A stretch of 64,000 nucleotides of DNA from Candidatus Ferrigenium altingense. Lineage in GTDB: Bacteria; Pseudomonadota; Gammaproteobacteria; Burkholderiales; Gallionellaceae. The notes under the pieces were generated by a model that saw nothing but the letters and a program-made list of their open reading frames with translations, had not been told where the DNA came from and made no database searches. Positions 25,558 through 34,781 of the stretch are shown here, piece after piece. Every line of letters starts with the position of its first letter. Within the stretch, counting starts at the first letter, position 1. The stretch spans positions 372,001-436,000 of the forward strand of contig JAHRYS010000001.1 in assembly GCA_020621985.1 (NCBI GenBank), in the 5' to 3' direction. The position numbers and the translations under genes are program-made.

Positions 25558-26064
25558 TCAGACGTTCCCTTGTCCGAGCCGTTCGAGGCAGTGCTCTAGC
25601 GTCTTGGCGATGTAACGCTCGACCGTGCGTTTCGGAATGCCCAAGGCATCTGCAATTTCGCTTTGGGTTAGAGCGTCGATCCGGTGCAGCAGGAAAACAT
25701 GGCGATAGACTGGGGGCAGTTCATCGAGCGCTCCCAGGCAGCGTTGCAGGCGTTGGCGGGAATCGATGGTGGCTTCTGGGCCGGGTGTTTCAGAATTGAG
25801 CGTATCCAGATCGATTTCATGCTCAAGTCTGTCGTTGCATTTTTTCTGTGCGACGCCGCGATCCGTCGCCACATTGGCAGTCACGCGATAGAGATAGGCA
25901 CGGGGATTTTCCAACGTGCCCTGGTCTGCATACTGAAGGACACGAAGATAGGCATCCTGAACGACATCGGCAGCCTCTTCGCCGCCGACTCGTTGCCGTG
26001 CAAAAGCGTGCAACTCACCGGAATGCAGTAGGTAGAGATTTGTTAGCTTTGCACCGGTATTCAT
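25558..26064 (-). CDS. fecI: FecI-type ECF sigma factor
   Basis: The start at 26064 gives 168 residues, the standard size; the open frame extends 41 codons upstream without family similarity. Region 2 is seen as ARQRVGGEEAADVVQDAYLRVLQY...NPRAYLYRVTANVATD, and region 4 as LDELPPVYRHVFLLHRIDALTQSEIADALGIPKRTVERYIAKTLEHCLERL. It directs transcription of the iron-uptake receptor genes when FecR is triggered. It is the first gene of the fecI-fecR-receptor-PepSY cluster. No convincing Fur box could be seen upstream. Confidence 0.93.
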   Translation of the reverse strand: MNTGAKLTNLYLLHSGELHAFARQRVGGEEAADVVQDAYLRVLQYADQGTLENPRAYLYRVTANVATDRGVAQKKCNDRLEHEIDLDTLNSETPGPEATIDSRQRLQRCLGALDELPPVYRHVFLLHRIDALTQSEIADALGIPKRTVERYIAKTLEHCLERLGQGNV

Positions 26065-26325
26065 CTGGTTAATGGCAGCACGGAATTGGGAGACAAATAG
26101 CAAAGGGTTTTTTTGCCGCGCGAATTGTATTGATGGATATGCTTCCTGGGAATGCGGCATTTTGTCGCACCACTGGATAAGCGGCATTTGGGGGAATGAA
26201 GCTCAGAATTCTTGCGGCATGTTAGGCGATATCACCTCATATACCATGCGGTGTATCGTGTGTTGCAAGACAATGTCATGCCTGCGACATCACGCGGGGG
26301 AGGGCTTGACCAGTACTGGGCGGGT

Positions 26326-26454
26326 TTATGGACCTCTTGGATCTGGTGTTGCGTCCTTCACCGCATCTCGCTGATTTTTCAATTTTTTCGCGCGCCGCTT
26401 TTTCAGCCAGATCGCGACGCCAGTCACGGACAGCATAATCAAGGGATGACTATT
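26326..26454 (-). pseudogene. Remnant resembling the C-terminal tail of a PepSY-type membrane protein
   Basis: On the minus strand, directly after the pyrD stop and in another frame, the sequence reads [20 protein letters not shown] followed by RRAKK-type basic residues and ends in a TAA stop. The pattern (hydrophobic helix then KKRRAK tail) is like the end of PepSY membrane proteins, such as the intact one at 20750-21991. There is no start codon or ribosome site of its own. It may be a fragment left by deletion, or a chance frame. Confidence 0.35.
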
Positions 26455-27509
26455 TACCGTAACCCAGTCTGCGAGGTACGGATGGCGGCGCAGCATTCGC
26501 CGACCAATGCCGGGCCGCGATAGATCAGGCCGCTGTATACCTGCACCAGCGCCGCCCCGGCGTTGATTTTTTCAGCGGCGTCCGCGCCGCTCAGGATGCC
26601 GCCCGCGCCGATGATGGGCAGCGCGCTGCCTAGGCCTTGCTCGGCACAGGCTTGCAACTCGGCGGCGAGCGCGCGGATCACGGCGGTGGATTTGTCGCGC
26701 ACCGGCGCGCCGGAAAGGCCGCCGGTCTCGCCGCCGTGCGGCAGGTTCTCCACCCCCTCGCGCGACAGCGTGGTGTTGGTGGCGATCACGCCGTCGATGC
26801 GATGCTTGGTGAGCAGCGCGGCGATCTGTTTGATCTGCACGGCATCGAGGTCGGGTGCGATCTTCAGCGCGATGGGCACATATTTGCCATGCGTGTCGGC
26901 GAGTTTCAGTTGCTCCGTTTTCAGTTGCGCGAGCAACGCATCAAGTTCGTCGCCGCCTTGCAACTGGCGCAGGTTCTTGGTGTTGGGTGAGGAGATGTTG
27001 ACGGTGATGTAGCCGGCGTGCGCATACACCTTGCGCAGGCAAATCAGGTAATCGTCCGCCGCCTTCTCGATCGGCGTGGCGGCGTTCTTGCCGATGTTGA
27101 TGCCCAATATGCCGCGATAGTCGGCGCGTTTTACATTTTCGATGAGCCGATCCACGCCGTCGTTGTTGAAGCCCATGCGGTTGATGATGCCCTGTGCCTG
27201 CGGCAGGCGGAACAGGCGCGGCCGGGGGTTGCCGGGCTGGGGCAGCGGCGTGACGGTGCCGATCTCGATGAAGCCGAAGCCGAGTGCCGCCAGCCCGGCG
27301 ATGCATTCGCCGTTCTTGTCGAGCCCGGCGGCGAGGCCGACCGGATTGGGGAAAGTCAGCCCCATCACGGTGCGCGGATCGTCGGCCGGGCGCCTTGCGA
27401 CGAGGCCGCTCAAGCCCAGCGCATGCGCGGTCTTCAGTCCGCCAAGCGTGAGGTGGTGGGCGGTTTCCGGGTCAAGCCGGAACAGCAGGGGGCGCAACAA
27501 TGAGTACAT
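26454..27509 (-). CDS. pyrD: Dihydroorotate dehydrogenase (quinone), class 2
   Basis: Oxidises dihydroorotate to orotate with quinone as acceptor in pyrimidine synthesis, bound to the inner membrane. The 351-residue protein has the N-terminal helical quinone/membrane segment [25 protein letters not shown]. It also has the FMN barrel blocks [40 protein letters not shown] with the catalytic Ser, KIAPDL, and [20 protein letters not shown]. The length and motifs match class 2 enzymes of Gram-negative bacteria. A 9-nt-period hairpin repeat separates it from the upstream bpt gene. Confidence 0.97.
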   Translation of the reverse strand: MYSLLRPLLFRLDPETAHHLTLGGLKTAHALGLSGLVARRPADDPRTVMGLTFPNPVGLAAGLDKNGECIAGLAALGFGFIEIGTVTPLPQPGNPRPRLFRLPQAQGIINRMGFNNDGVDRLIENVKRADYRGILGINIGKNAATPIEKAADDYLICLRKVYAHAGYITVNISSPNTKNLRQLQGGDELDALLAQLKTEQLKLADTHGKYVPIALKIAPDLDAVQIKQIAALLTKHRIDGVIATNTTLSREGVENLPHGGETGGLSGAPVRDKSTAVIRALAAELQACAEQGLGSALPIIGAGGILSGADAAEKINAGAALVQVYSGLIYRGPALVGECCAAIRTSQTGLR

Positions 27510-27541
27510 ACAGGTGCCTTGTTGTTCTTAAAAACAGTTTT

Positions 27542-27624
27542 ATCCGCAGATTACGCAGATTAACGCAGATTAAATAACAGGGTCTCTTCATTGATAATCT
27601 ATTTAATCTATTTAATCTGCGGAT
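27542..27624. repeat. 9-nt-period hairpin repeat, CGCAGATTA family, copy A1
   Basis: The left arm starts ATCCGCAGATTACGCAGATT and continues with a third CGCAGATTA-like unit. The right arm is the complement of ATCCGCAGATTAAATAGATT plus one further unit. Arms are about 32 nt around a loop of about 16. The outer 12 bases pair perfectly. It lies between the co-directional genes bpt and pyrD. Confidence 0.85.
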
Positions 27625-27656
27625 GACTGCGTTTTTTATTGATCCACCGAATGATG

Positions 27657-28415
27657 TTATGGCAATCCTTTGTCGAGTGCTTGCCAAACGCTGTCGATCA
27701 GGCCTTGCGCGGGCTGGTATCCGGTCTTGTAGGCCATCTTGCGGCTGTGTTCGATCCAGTAGCCCAGATAGACGAAATCCAGGTCGAGCTTGCGGCACAG
27801 TTCTATCTGCCACAGCACGTTGTAAACCCCGAAACGCGCGCGCGGCAAATCCGGCTCGTAGAAGGTGTACACCGAGGACAGGCCGTCGCTGAGCAGGTCG
27901 ATCACGCTGACCATGCGCAGCGCGCCTTGCCTGTCCCGGACTTCGTCGAAGGGCTCGCGGAATTCCACCAGCAGCGAATCGACATGGCTTTGCAGCAGGA
28001 AATTCTGGTACGACTCGCGGTCGTCGTTGTCCATGCCGCCGTTCGGGTGGCGCGCGCGCTGGTAGCGCTGATACAGGTCGTAATACTCGGGACTGTCTTG
28101 CAGGGGGTGCAAGCTGGTCTTCAGATGGGCGTGTTGCGCCCAGGCGCGCCGTTGCGAGCGGTTTGCCGTGAATTGTTTGGCCAGCACGCGCAGCGGCACG
28201 CAGGCGCGACAGTCGTCGCATTGCGGGCGGTAGGTATAGGTTCCGCTGCGGCGGAAGCCGTGCTGCACCAGTTGCGAATAGACCGGCCCGTTGATCAGGA
28301 ACGCGGGCGTGGCGACCTGGGAGCGCGCCAGCAGATCGGGCAGGTAGCTGCACGGGTAGGGCGCGGTCATGTAGAAATGCAGCGCGGATAACGGAATGTC
28401 GTTCAATAAGCTCAT
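27657..28415 (-). CDS. bpt: Aspartate/glutamate leucyltransferase
   Basis: Transfers Leu from Leu-tRNA to N-terminal Asp or Glu of proteins, marking them for ClpAP (N-degron pathway). The 252-residue protein shows the Ate/Bpt signatures: [40 protein letters not shown] with the CxxC-type cysteines, [35 protein letters not shown] and [22 protein letters not shown]. The start overlaps the aat stop by 4 bases, so both N-degron transferases are translated from one message. Confidence 0.95.
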   Translation of the reverse strand: MSLLNDIPLSALHFYMTAPYPCSYLPDLLARSQVATPAFLINGPVYSQLVQHGFRRSGTYTYRPQCDDCRACVPLRVLAKQFTANRSQRRAWAQHAHLKTSLHPLQDSPEYYDLYQRYQRARHPNGGMDNDDRESYQNFLLQSHVDSLLVEFREPFDEVRDRQGALRMVSVIDLLSDGLSSVYTFYEPDLPRARFGVYNVLWQIELCRKLDLDFVYLGYWIEHSRKMAYKTGYQPAQGLIDSVWQALDKGLP

Positions 28416-29122
28416 GTAAAAAGATCGGCGTCGAATTGCCAGCGTTTGACCGGTTCACAGTTTATCAATTCCTGCAGCCGCGCGATGAATTCGCTGCGCG
28501 GAATTTCGCGCGCGCCGAGCGAGGCAAGGTGGGAGGTGTTCATCTGGCAATCGATCATGCCCTTGGTTGGATGATCGGCCTGCCAGCGTTCCAGCTGCCC
28601 GGCCAGATGCGCCAGCGCGATTTTCGAGGCGTTGGAGGCGTGGCTGAACATGGATTCGCCGTAGAACATGCGCCCGATGCTGACGCCGTACAGCCCCCCG
28701 GCAAGATGGCCATCGATCCAGGTTTCCACCGAGTGCGCGTAGCCCAGCTCGTGCAGCGCGCGATAGGCCGCGATCATGTCTTCGTTGATCCAGGTGCCGC
28801 CCTGTTCGCCGCGCGGCGCGGCGCAATTGCGCATCACCTGTTCGAATGCGGTATCGCAGCGCACTTCATAAGCGGCGTTGCGCAGCACCTTGGCGAGCGA
28901 GCGGGAGATTTTGAATTCGCCCGGGATCAGCACCATGCGCGGATCGGGGCTCCACCACAGGGCCGGCTCGCCGGGATTGAACCACGGGAAGATGCCGTGG
29001 CGGTAAGCCTCCAGCAGGCGCGGCGCGGACAGGTCGCCGCCCGCCGCGAGCAGGCCGTTGGGCGAGCGCAGCGCGCGCTCGACGGGGGGAAATGGCGCGT
29101 TACCGGTTAACCACGGGATCAA
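28412..29122 (-). CDS. aat: Leucyl/phenylalanyl-tRNA--protein transferase
   Basis: Adds Leu or Phe to proteins with N-terminal Arg or Lys, creating substrates for ClpS/ClpAP. The 236-residue protein has the full family pattern: [90 protein letters not shown] and [20 protein letters not shown]. It is the first gene of an aat-bpt pair and diverges from the PilZ-like gene. Confidence 0.97.
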   Translation of the reverse strand: MIPWLTGNAPFPPVERALRSPNGLLAAGGDLSAPRLLEAYRHGIFPWFNPGEPALWWSPDPRMVLIPGEFKISRSLAKVLRNAAYEVRCDTAFEQVMRNCAAPRGEQGGTWINEDMIAAYRALHELGYAHSVETWIDGHLAGGLYGVSIGRMFYGESMFSHASNASKIALAHLAGQLERWQADHPTKGMIDCQMNTSHLASLGAREIPRSEFIARLQELINCEPVKRWQFDADLFT

Positions 29123-29209
29123 GCCTTGCCCCTTTCAAAATATTAATCATCGAAGGTATTTTTTGGTTATATTGCCACGGGTTCAAGCAATCGGTTTTCG
29201 AGGTGGAAA

Positions 29210-30748
29210 ATGTTATCGGGCATATTCGGCAAAAAATCTGACCATCCCATGGCGGATATCAAATCTGCGCAGGCATTATTGGATGACTTGCCGAAGAATG
29301 ACGCCTGTAAATCGCTCATGGAATTATCCGAGTGGATCGAGTCGGTGGCGGACAATACCGATTTCAAGCCGGATCACCAGTTTGCCGTATTGCGCCTGCT
29401 CGATGAAACCGCACAGTCTTATGCGCGGAAGCTGGCACGCGATTATTTTACGCCACAAGAGCTGAATAAATTCCAGGAAAACCGTTTGTGGCTGGTGTTG
29501 GGCAATTTTTATCGCCATACCGCCAAGGCCTATTACGCGGTGTTCAACCGCTATTGCGGCGGCGACAAGGGGGCCGTCACCATCAAGGCGCAACTGCCGT
29601 TGCTGGCGGCGCGCGCGGTGTATGCCATGACCGGGCAATTGAAATACATCTGCGCGCACTATGGCCCGGTCGACAACACGATTTGGGGCAACCTTGCGCA
29701 ACTTTACCGGTATGCCGAGCAGCAGCAATACCTGGATACGCCGCTTGCCCTCTATACGGGCGCAGCCGGCAATACCACGGTGAAAGGCGAGCTGGGGCGG
29801 TTGCTCGGCTGGTACGGCTGCGGAGTCAGCACCCTGAAGCCGCTGTACATGCATCTGGCCGAGCGCATCGCCGGGCAGTATTTCGCCAGCATCGAGATCG
29901 GCGCGCAGCAGGCTGCAAACAGCCTGTTCAGCTTTGATCTGGATCGCCCGGCTGCGCCGGTTCTTATCAAAACGGATGCTCCCGTGCATCCATCCATGCG
30001 TTTTGTCGGCATGGCGGAGATGCGGCCGTTGCTGGAGGCACTGATCAAAACACTGAAAAAGGGCGCCGCCCCGGAAAGCCTCAATCTGGGCGGTGCCTAC
30101 GATGCGGAACTGGTGCGCGAGGTTGCGCAATATCTCCTGAATTTTTTGACCGCACCCCCATCGCGGCGCAGCGCGCGGCGCGGGATCAAGGTCGGTTTGA
30201 AAGTAGTGAACGGTTTTGCCCAGATGATTGATCGCACCGATGTCGCGCTGAATTTCAGCGATGGGCAACCGGCGCATTGGGATGTCGAGGACATCAGCGC
30301 CAGCGGGTTCCGCACCGTTTTGCCCGCGCAGGGAACGGACGGCATACGCATCGGCAGCCTGCTCGGCGTGCAACCGGACGGTGTGCCGCATTGGGGCGCG
30401 GCGGTGGTGCGCCGCCTGATGCGCGACGATGCAAACCGCTTGCATGTGGGCGCGGAAATGCTGGCCACCCGGATCGCCGGCGTGGCCTTGGGCCAGAGCG
30501 GCGGGGGCGGCGGATTTGAAGACGGGCAACCCGCATTGTGGCTTCAGGCCAAGCCGGGCGGGCCACCCGGCGAGGCGCAGCTATTGATGAAGGCAGGGAC
30601 TTTCTCGGTGCATCGCAGTTTGCAGACCCGGCTGAACGGAAAAAATTATCTGCTGATTCCCGGCAGATTGCAGGAAAAAAGCCTTGATTACGACTTGGCA
30701 ACTTTCCGCGTTATCGAGCAGGAGCCCGGTTCCGGGGAGTCTTGCTGA
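29210..30748 (+). CDS. Conserved betaproteobacterial protein with PilZ-like C-terminal region
   Basis: The 512-residue soluble protein is mostly alpha-helical over residues 1-330, with no recognised motif. From about 340 to 505 it becomes strand-rich and reads like a PilZ-type beta barrel: VEDISASGFRTVLP, GIRIGSLLGVQPDG, WGAAVVRRLMRDDANRLHVGAEML. PilZ domains bind cyclic-di-GMP, but the RxxxR...DxSxxG signature is only partly present (DISASG), so ligand binding is uncertain. The gene stands alone between aat and a cytochrome c gene. Confidence 0.5.
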   Translation: MLSGIFGKKSDHPMADIKSAQALLDDLPKNDACKSLMELSEWIESVADNTDFKPDHQFAVLRLLDETAQSYARKLARDYFTPQELNKFQENRLWLVLGNFYRHTAKAYYAVFNRYCGGDKGAVTIKAQLPLLAARAVYAMTGQLKYICAHYGPVDNTIWGNLAQLYRYAEQQQYLDTPLALYTGAAGNTTVKGELGRLLGWYGCGVSTLKPLYMHLAERIAGQYFASIEIGAQQAANSLFSFDLDRPAAPVLIKTDAPVHPSMRFVGMAEMRPLLEALIKTLKKGAAPESLNLGGAYDAELVREVAQYLLNFLTAPPSRRSARRGIKVGLKVVNGFAQMIDRTDVALNFSDGQPAHWDVEDISASGFRTVLPAQGTDGIRIGSLLGVQPDGVPHWGAAVVRRLMRDDANRLHVGAEMLATRIAGVALGQSGGGGGFEDGQPALWLQAKPGGPPGEAQLLMKAGTFSVHRSLQTRLNGKNYLLIPGRLQEKSLDYDLATFRVIEQEPGSGESC

Positions 30749-30978
30749 TTGCATGCAGCGGTTCGGCTTGATTCGCTGGTTGGCGTAAGGCGTAAAGGTC
30801 TGGAAACGACACCAGTCCGCATGGGCTGCCAGCAATATGTCAACGATCAGCTTGGAATAAGCGTTGCTATAACGCTCGTCATGGATGAGCATGCGCAATT
30901 CAGGCAGATTTGTTTGGAATGACGGAGGGTGATTGCCCCCGACTTTTAAAAATTGGTAAATACCCGAACGGAGAGAAC

Positions 30979-31359
30979 ATGAAACCTATTTTGATAAGTA
31001 TGGTTGCAGCAGCGGGTCTGATGGTCGCGGGTTCAGTGCTGGCTGTGGATATGCCGGCGGAGGGCCAGTCCAAGTGTGCCGTATGCCACGCCATTGACAA
31101 AAAAGTCGTTGGCCCCGCATGGAATGAGGTAGCAGCAAAGTATAAGGGCGACAAGGATGCTGCGAGCAAAATCGCTGCCAATATTACCAAGGGCGGCGCG
31201 TTTGGCTGGAAATTGGGAATAATGCCGGCAAAAGGTATGGGCGCAAGTGACGCTGAAATCAAGAGCCTTTCACAGTTTATTGCCGGATTGGCTGCCCCTG
31301 CTAAAGCGAAAGCCGCTGCTCCTGCCAAGGGAGAAGCCAAGAAAGAAAAAACCAAGTAA
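30979..31359 (+). CDS. Class I c-type cytochrome (c551/c552-like)
   Basis: The start at 30979 follows a GGAGAGA ribosome site and gives a clear signal peptide (cleavage after VLA near 22). The longer frame from 30910 lacks this. The mature protein of about 100 residues has one CAVCH heme site (33-37), a GPAWNEVAAKYKGD block and the axial Met in GIMPAKGM, as in small periplasmic electron carriers. The C-terminus has an unusual Ala/Lys/Pro-rich tail of about 20 residues. A strong terminator follows, so it is monocistronic. Confidence 0.93.
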   Translation: MKPILISMVAAAGLMVAGSVLAVDMPAEGQSKCAVCHAIDKKVVGPAWNEVAAKYKGDKDAASKIAANITKGGAFGWKLGIMPAKGMGASDAEIKSLSQFIAGLAAPAKAKAAAPAKGEAKKEKTK

Positions 31360-31375
31360 TTTGGCGCACACGCAG

Positions 31376-31404
31376 AAAAGGCAGGGGCAGCCCTGCCTTT
31401 TTTT
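31376..31404 (+). terminator. Rho-independent terminator after cytochrome c
   Basis: An 11-bp perfect stem (AAAAGGCAGGG / CCCTGCCTTTT) with a 4-nt loop is followed by further T residues. Confidence 0.9.
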
Positions 31405-31485
31405 GGTGCGCCCGGCAGGGTACCTTTCTGCCGCACACCTATGTCCGCTTCGTGCCGGTTTCGGCTGTTAGGGCGCTGCTTGCTT

Positions 31486-32154
31486 TCAGGTATTTTTTAT
31501 TTGCCTGGTCAGCCAAGCCTCAATATCGCGCAACTCTTCCTCGCATACCGAATGCTGCATGCCGTATTCATGCCATTCCACCGCATAGCCCAATTCCACC
31601 AGCGTATCGCTTGAAGCGGCTCCCAGCGCATAAGGCACGACCGGGTCGTTGCGTCCGTGCGCCATGAAAATCGGGGTTTGCCGGGCATTCACCGAGGCTT
31701 CATAGGCCAGGTTCTCAGCCAGCAGCAAGTAGGCCGAGAGTACCAGCACGCCGCCCAGCGGGACGGTCTGGCGCAGCGCGGTGTGCAGCGCGATGGCGCC
31801 GCCCTGGGAAAACCCGGCCAGGAAGATGTTGCCCGGTGCAATGCCGCGCGCCACTTCCTGCGCGATCAGCGCCTCGACGGCGGCCTGCGAATCGTAGATG
31901 CCCTCTTCATCCGGTTGCGCGTCGATATTGGGGCGAGTGATGTCATACCAGGCGCGCATCACAAATCCGCCGTTGATGGTCACGGGGCGTTGCGGCGCAT
32001 GCGGGAAAATATAGTGTATCGCGACGGGCAGATTCAGCTCGCCGGCGATGGGCACAAAATCCTGCCCATCCGCGCCCAGGCCGTGCAGCCAGATGATGCT
32101 GTGTTGCGGCTGTCTGCCGGAATCGAGTGCGATGTGCGGGAGGATGGAGGTCAT
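31486..32154 (-). CDS. Alpha/beta-hydrolase carboxylesterase (YpfH/phospholipase-carboxylesterase family)
   Basis: A 222-residue cytoplasmic esterase with HSIIWLHGLGADGQDFVPIA (oxyanion block), the nucleophile elbow GFSQGG, HGRNDPVVP with the catalytic Asp, and the catalytic His in GMQHSV. These match the PLPC/acyl-protein-thioesterase-like carboxylesterases. The physiological ester is unknown. A CACGAAG-type hairpin separates it from the upstream DUF3108 gene. Confidence 0.93.
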   Translation of the reverse strand: MTSILPHIALDSGRQPQHSIIWLHGLGADGQDFVPIAGELNLPVAIHYIFPHAPQRPVTINGGFVMRAWYDITRPNIDAQPDEEGIYDSQAAVEALIAQEVARGIAPGNIFLAGFSQGGAIALHTALRQTVPLGGVLVLSAYLLLAENLAYEASVNARQTPIFMAHGRNDPVVPYALGAASSDTLVELGYAVEWHEYGMQHSVCEEELRDIEAWLTRQIKNT

Positions 32155-32231
32155 GGGTTATTCAAAGGTGAGAAAGCAGCGCAGTTTACCGCAGGGCGCA
32201 TCCCGCGCGCCAATTAAACCCGCAAAATCCA

Positions 32232-32340
32232 TGCACCACGAAGACACGAAGGGCACGAAGAACTTCCATGACTAATCCCCGGATCAGTTTGAATAACTTG
32301 GCCCGATTTGCTTCGTGTTCTTCGTGCCCTTCGTGGTGAA
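32232..32340. repeat. 9-nt-period hairpin repeat, CACGAAG family, copy B1
   Basis: The left arm is CACCACGAAGACACGAAGGG plus one more CACGAAG unit. The right arm is the complement of CACCACGAAGGGCACGAAGA plus one more unit. The loop is about 43 nt. It lies between two co-directional minus-strand genes (DUF3108 and the esterase). Confidence 0.85.
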
Positions 32341-32348
32341 GTTTTTTG

Positions 32349-33338
32349 CTATTCGTCCGCCACGCGTATTTCCGAGATGGCCATCTCGCCGGCGATTTGC
32401 CCGCTGCGGTCGATCATGCGGATCTTCACCGGCAGCAGGCGGTATTCCAGCCCCAGCCAGATGTCCAGGCCTTCTTCCCCCTGCAGGCGGATCTTGCGCA
32501 ATGGCAGCGCACGCAGCCAGCCGAGACGGGTCTGGATCATTTCTTCTTCGCCGACGGCAAGTTCATAGCGTTCCAGTTTTTTGCCGTTGCTGATGTACAC
32601 CGGTATCGTGCTCCTATCCAGGGCCAGTTGCGAGAGCTGGTAGAGAAAACTGACGATGTCCTGGGCTTGTTCGGGCAGCGGCATGCTATGGCCGTTCGAA
32701 AAAGACAGCACTTTTTCTTCCCAGGAAAATTTCGCTTCGAGCGATTCCTTGCCCTTGGAGGTGGTTTTTGTCTCGCTGTATTTGACGGGGCGCAGCCCTT
32801 GGGCCGTCAGGGTGCCGCTGCTTTGCTGGTCGGATTCATAGCTCTTGAAGATGCTCGCGATGCCGGTGGTGTTCATGCCGACCCGGAGGGTGTAGCTCTT
32901 GTCGTCGCCGATCTCCAGGCGGTGGCGCATTTCGCCGACTGCGAAATCCGCACCTTTGTAGGCGACGAAAGTGAGTTGTGCGTGCTTGGGGAGAGGGTGC
33001 GCGGGGCGGGTTTCTTCTACTGCCTTGTCGATCGCCTCATCGATTGCGGGCGGTTGCGGTTCGGCATCGATTTGCGGCTCTTCCGCTGAAACGCTTTCAG
33101 CCGGCTGGCTGGCGTCTGCGGGCAGAGGCGGGGCAGGCCGCGGCTTGGGCTTTCTGGGCGGTGCGGGTTTGGCGGCGATCTTGGGCAGCGGCTCCAGTTT
33201 GGCGGTGAGCGGCGGCAGCGGCACTCCAACAGGCGGCAACTTGACCAGCGGCGCGAACAGCGCGATGGCGTGAACCAATGCCGACAGCGCTATGGCTAAG
33301 GCGATCCTTCCGGTCGAAGTGCGCGGCAATGCGATCAC
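32349..33338 (-). CDS. DUF3108 protein with N-terminal membrane anchor and proline-rich stalk
   Basis: A GTG start at 33338 is chosen: it makes a GTGA overlap with the upstream DUF3108 gene and begins right before the membrane helix (RIALAIALSALVHAIALFAP). The ATG at 33410 would overlap by 76 bases. After the helix comes a Pro/Lys-rich linker of about 65 residues resembling TonB-type periplasm-spanning stalks. A DUF3108 domain follows (LTFVAYKGADFAVGEMRHRLEIGDDKSYTLR to the end). Function is not known; two tandem DUF3108 genes suggest partners. Confidence 0.75.
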   Translation of the reverse strand: MIALPRTSTGRIALAIALSALVHAIALFAPLVKLPPVGVPLPPLTAKLEPLPKIAAKPAPPRKPKPRPAPPLPADASQPAESVSAEEPQIDAEPQPPAIDEAIDKAVEETRPAHPLPKHAQLTFVAYKGADFAVGEMRHRLEIGDDKSYTLRVGMNTTGIASIFKSYESDQQSSGTLTAQGLRPVKYSETKTTSKGKESLEAKFSWEEKVLSFSNGHSMPLPEQAQDIVSFLYQLSQLALDRSTIPVYISNGKKLERYELAVGEEEMIQTRLGWLRALPLRKIRLQGEEGLDIWLGLEYRLLPVKIRMIDRSGQIAGEMAISEIRVADE

Positions 33339-34039
33339 GGCCTGGTGTCGAGTTTGCTCAGTACTTGGGTGAATTGGTCGCCGTTGGCTTCGGTAACGAT
33401 CATTTTGCACGGCAGGTTGTGGTACTGCGTGGCCAGCCAGATTTCGGTGCGGCTTTCGCCCGGCTTGGCCTGGTTGTCGAGATAGATGGCCTTGAATTCC
33501 CCGGCCGGAACCTTGACCGTTTGATTATGTGTGATGGCATAGTGGTAGTTATCCAGCTTGCTGCCGTTGGTCATCGGAAAATCCAGCGTGTCGGCATTCT
33601 GCAACGACAGGAACATAAATTGATACATCACGCTCAAGCGGTCTTGCGTACCTGCGGGAAGTGCGACCACCTTGCGTTGCGCCTGGTGGGTCAGGGTGAG
33701 CTGTTTGTTATTCCAGTCGAACTCGGCACGGCTGTTCTTGCTTTCGTCGAGTTCGCGCCGATGGTCGAGGAGCAGCGGTTGCAGGCCTTGTTTGCCGATC
33801 AGGCCGCTGCTGTCGATGAGTATCTTTTCCGGTTTGAGTATCGCCAGCAGCCCGACCGGCGTCCAGACGCTGGACAGCGTGTAGCGATCCTTGTCGCGCG
33901 TATAGGTTTCCTTGATTTCGACCTGCAGGCCGCTTTTGTAAACATCATAGGTGGCTCGCACGCTAACCGGCGGGGCAGCAAAGGCAGGGGCGGCGGCGCA
34001 CAGCATGAGCCACGCGAGGGCTTGTAAGGGCAATTTCAT
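33335..34039 (-). CDS. DUF3108 exported protein
   Basis: A 234-residue protein with a signal peptide (cleavage after AFA, residues 1-21) and a DUF3108 beta-rich domain: VRATYDVYKSGLQVEIKETYTRDKDRYTLSS, LQPLLLDHRRELDESKNSRAEFDW and WLATQYHNLPCKMIVTEANGD. It starts two bases after the purN stop and overlaps the second DUF3108 gene by 4 bases. A cell-envelope role is likely from export, but nothing specific is known. Confidence 0.82.
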   Translation of the reverse strand: MKLPLQALAWLMLCAAAPAFAAPPVSVRATYDVYKSGLQVEIKETYTRDKDRYTLSSVWTPVGLLAILKPEKILIDSSGLIGKQGLQPLLLDHRRELDESKNSRAEFDWNNKQLTLTHQAQRKVVALPAGTQDRLSVMYQFMFLSLQNADTLDFPMTNGSKLDNYHYAITHNQTVKVPAGEFKAIYLDNQAKPGESRTEIWLATQYHNLPCKMIVTEANGDQFTQVLSKLDTRP

Positions 34040-34041
34040 AA

Positions 34042-34680
34042 CTATTCCAGGCTGGGTGAAATCAACGCAAAACCGGATTGTTTGTGCTGCCGCAATCTGA
34101 CCCGCCCATCGTCGCGCAGTTCAATCAGATCAGCGCACAGCCAGCGGATGGCTTGCGGGTAGATGCGATGCTCTTCGTGCAATACCCGCGCCGCCAGCGT
34201 TTGCTCGGTGTCGTGGCACAGCACCGGCACGGCGGCCTGGATGATGATCGGGCCGTGGTCGAGATCGGCGGTGACGAAATGCACCGTGCAGCCGTGGATC
34301 CTCACGCCGTCCTGCAAGGCGCGCCCATGAGTGTTGAGGCCCCCGTAGGCGGGGAGTAGCGAGGGGTGGATGTTCACCAGCCTGCCGTGATAGCGCGTCA
34401 CAAAGCCTGCGGTGAGGATGCGCATGAAACCGGCCAGTATCACGAAATCGGGATGGAATGTGTCGATGAGTTCGGCGAGCGCGGCATCGAAGCTGTCGCG
34501 GTCCGCATAGTCGCGGTGCTCGATGACGGCGGTAGGAATGCCGTGCGCCTGCGCGATCTTCAGCCCCCCGGCATTCGCGCGGTTGCTGATCACCGCCGCG
34601 ATGCGGCAGGGCAGTCTCGCTTCCAGCAGGGCCTGCAGGTTGCTGCCGCGACCGGAGATGAGGATGACGATTTTTTTCAC
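34042..34680 (-). CDS. purN: Phosphoribosylglycinamide formyltransferase
   Basis: Transfers formyl from 10-formyl-THF to GAR in purine synthesis. The 212-residue protein has the phosphate-binding start MKKIVILISGRGSNLQALL, the folate/catalytic region GFMRILTAGFVTRYHGRLVNIHPSLLPAYGG (Asn-His pair) and the catalytic Asp in TADLDHGPIIIQAAVPV. It is followed by two DUF3108 genes. Upstream, an AT-rich lipoprotein gene separates it from purM, its usual direct neighbour. Confidence 0.97.
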   Translation of the reverse strand: MKKIVILISGRGSNLQALLEARLPCRIAAVISNRANAGGLKIAQAHGIPTAVIEHRDYADRDSFDAALAELIDTFHPDFVILAGFMRILTAGFVTRYHGRLVNIHPSLLPAYGGLNTHGRALQDGVRIHGCTVHFVTADLDHGPIIIQAAVPVLCHDTEQTLAARVLHEEHRIYPQAIRWLCADLIELRDDGRVRLRQHKQSGFALISPSLE

Positions 34681-34781
34681 GATATTGCGTAAAGATCAAG
34701 AATATATAGGTTTTCGAAGAACAGATCAGGGCGACCGATGGGCGCTGTCAGTATTTTGTATGGCTTATAACTTTCCAGAGA

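Noticed and set aside
26065-26325. Fur box upstream of fecI
   Set aside because: No stretch resembles the GATAATGATAATCATTATC consensus well enough; iron control may act elsewhere.
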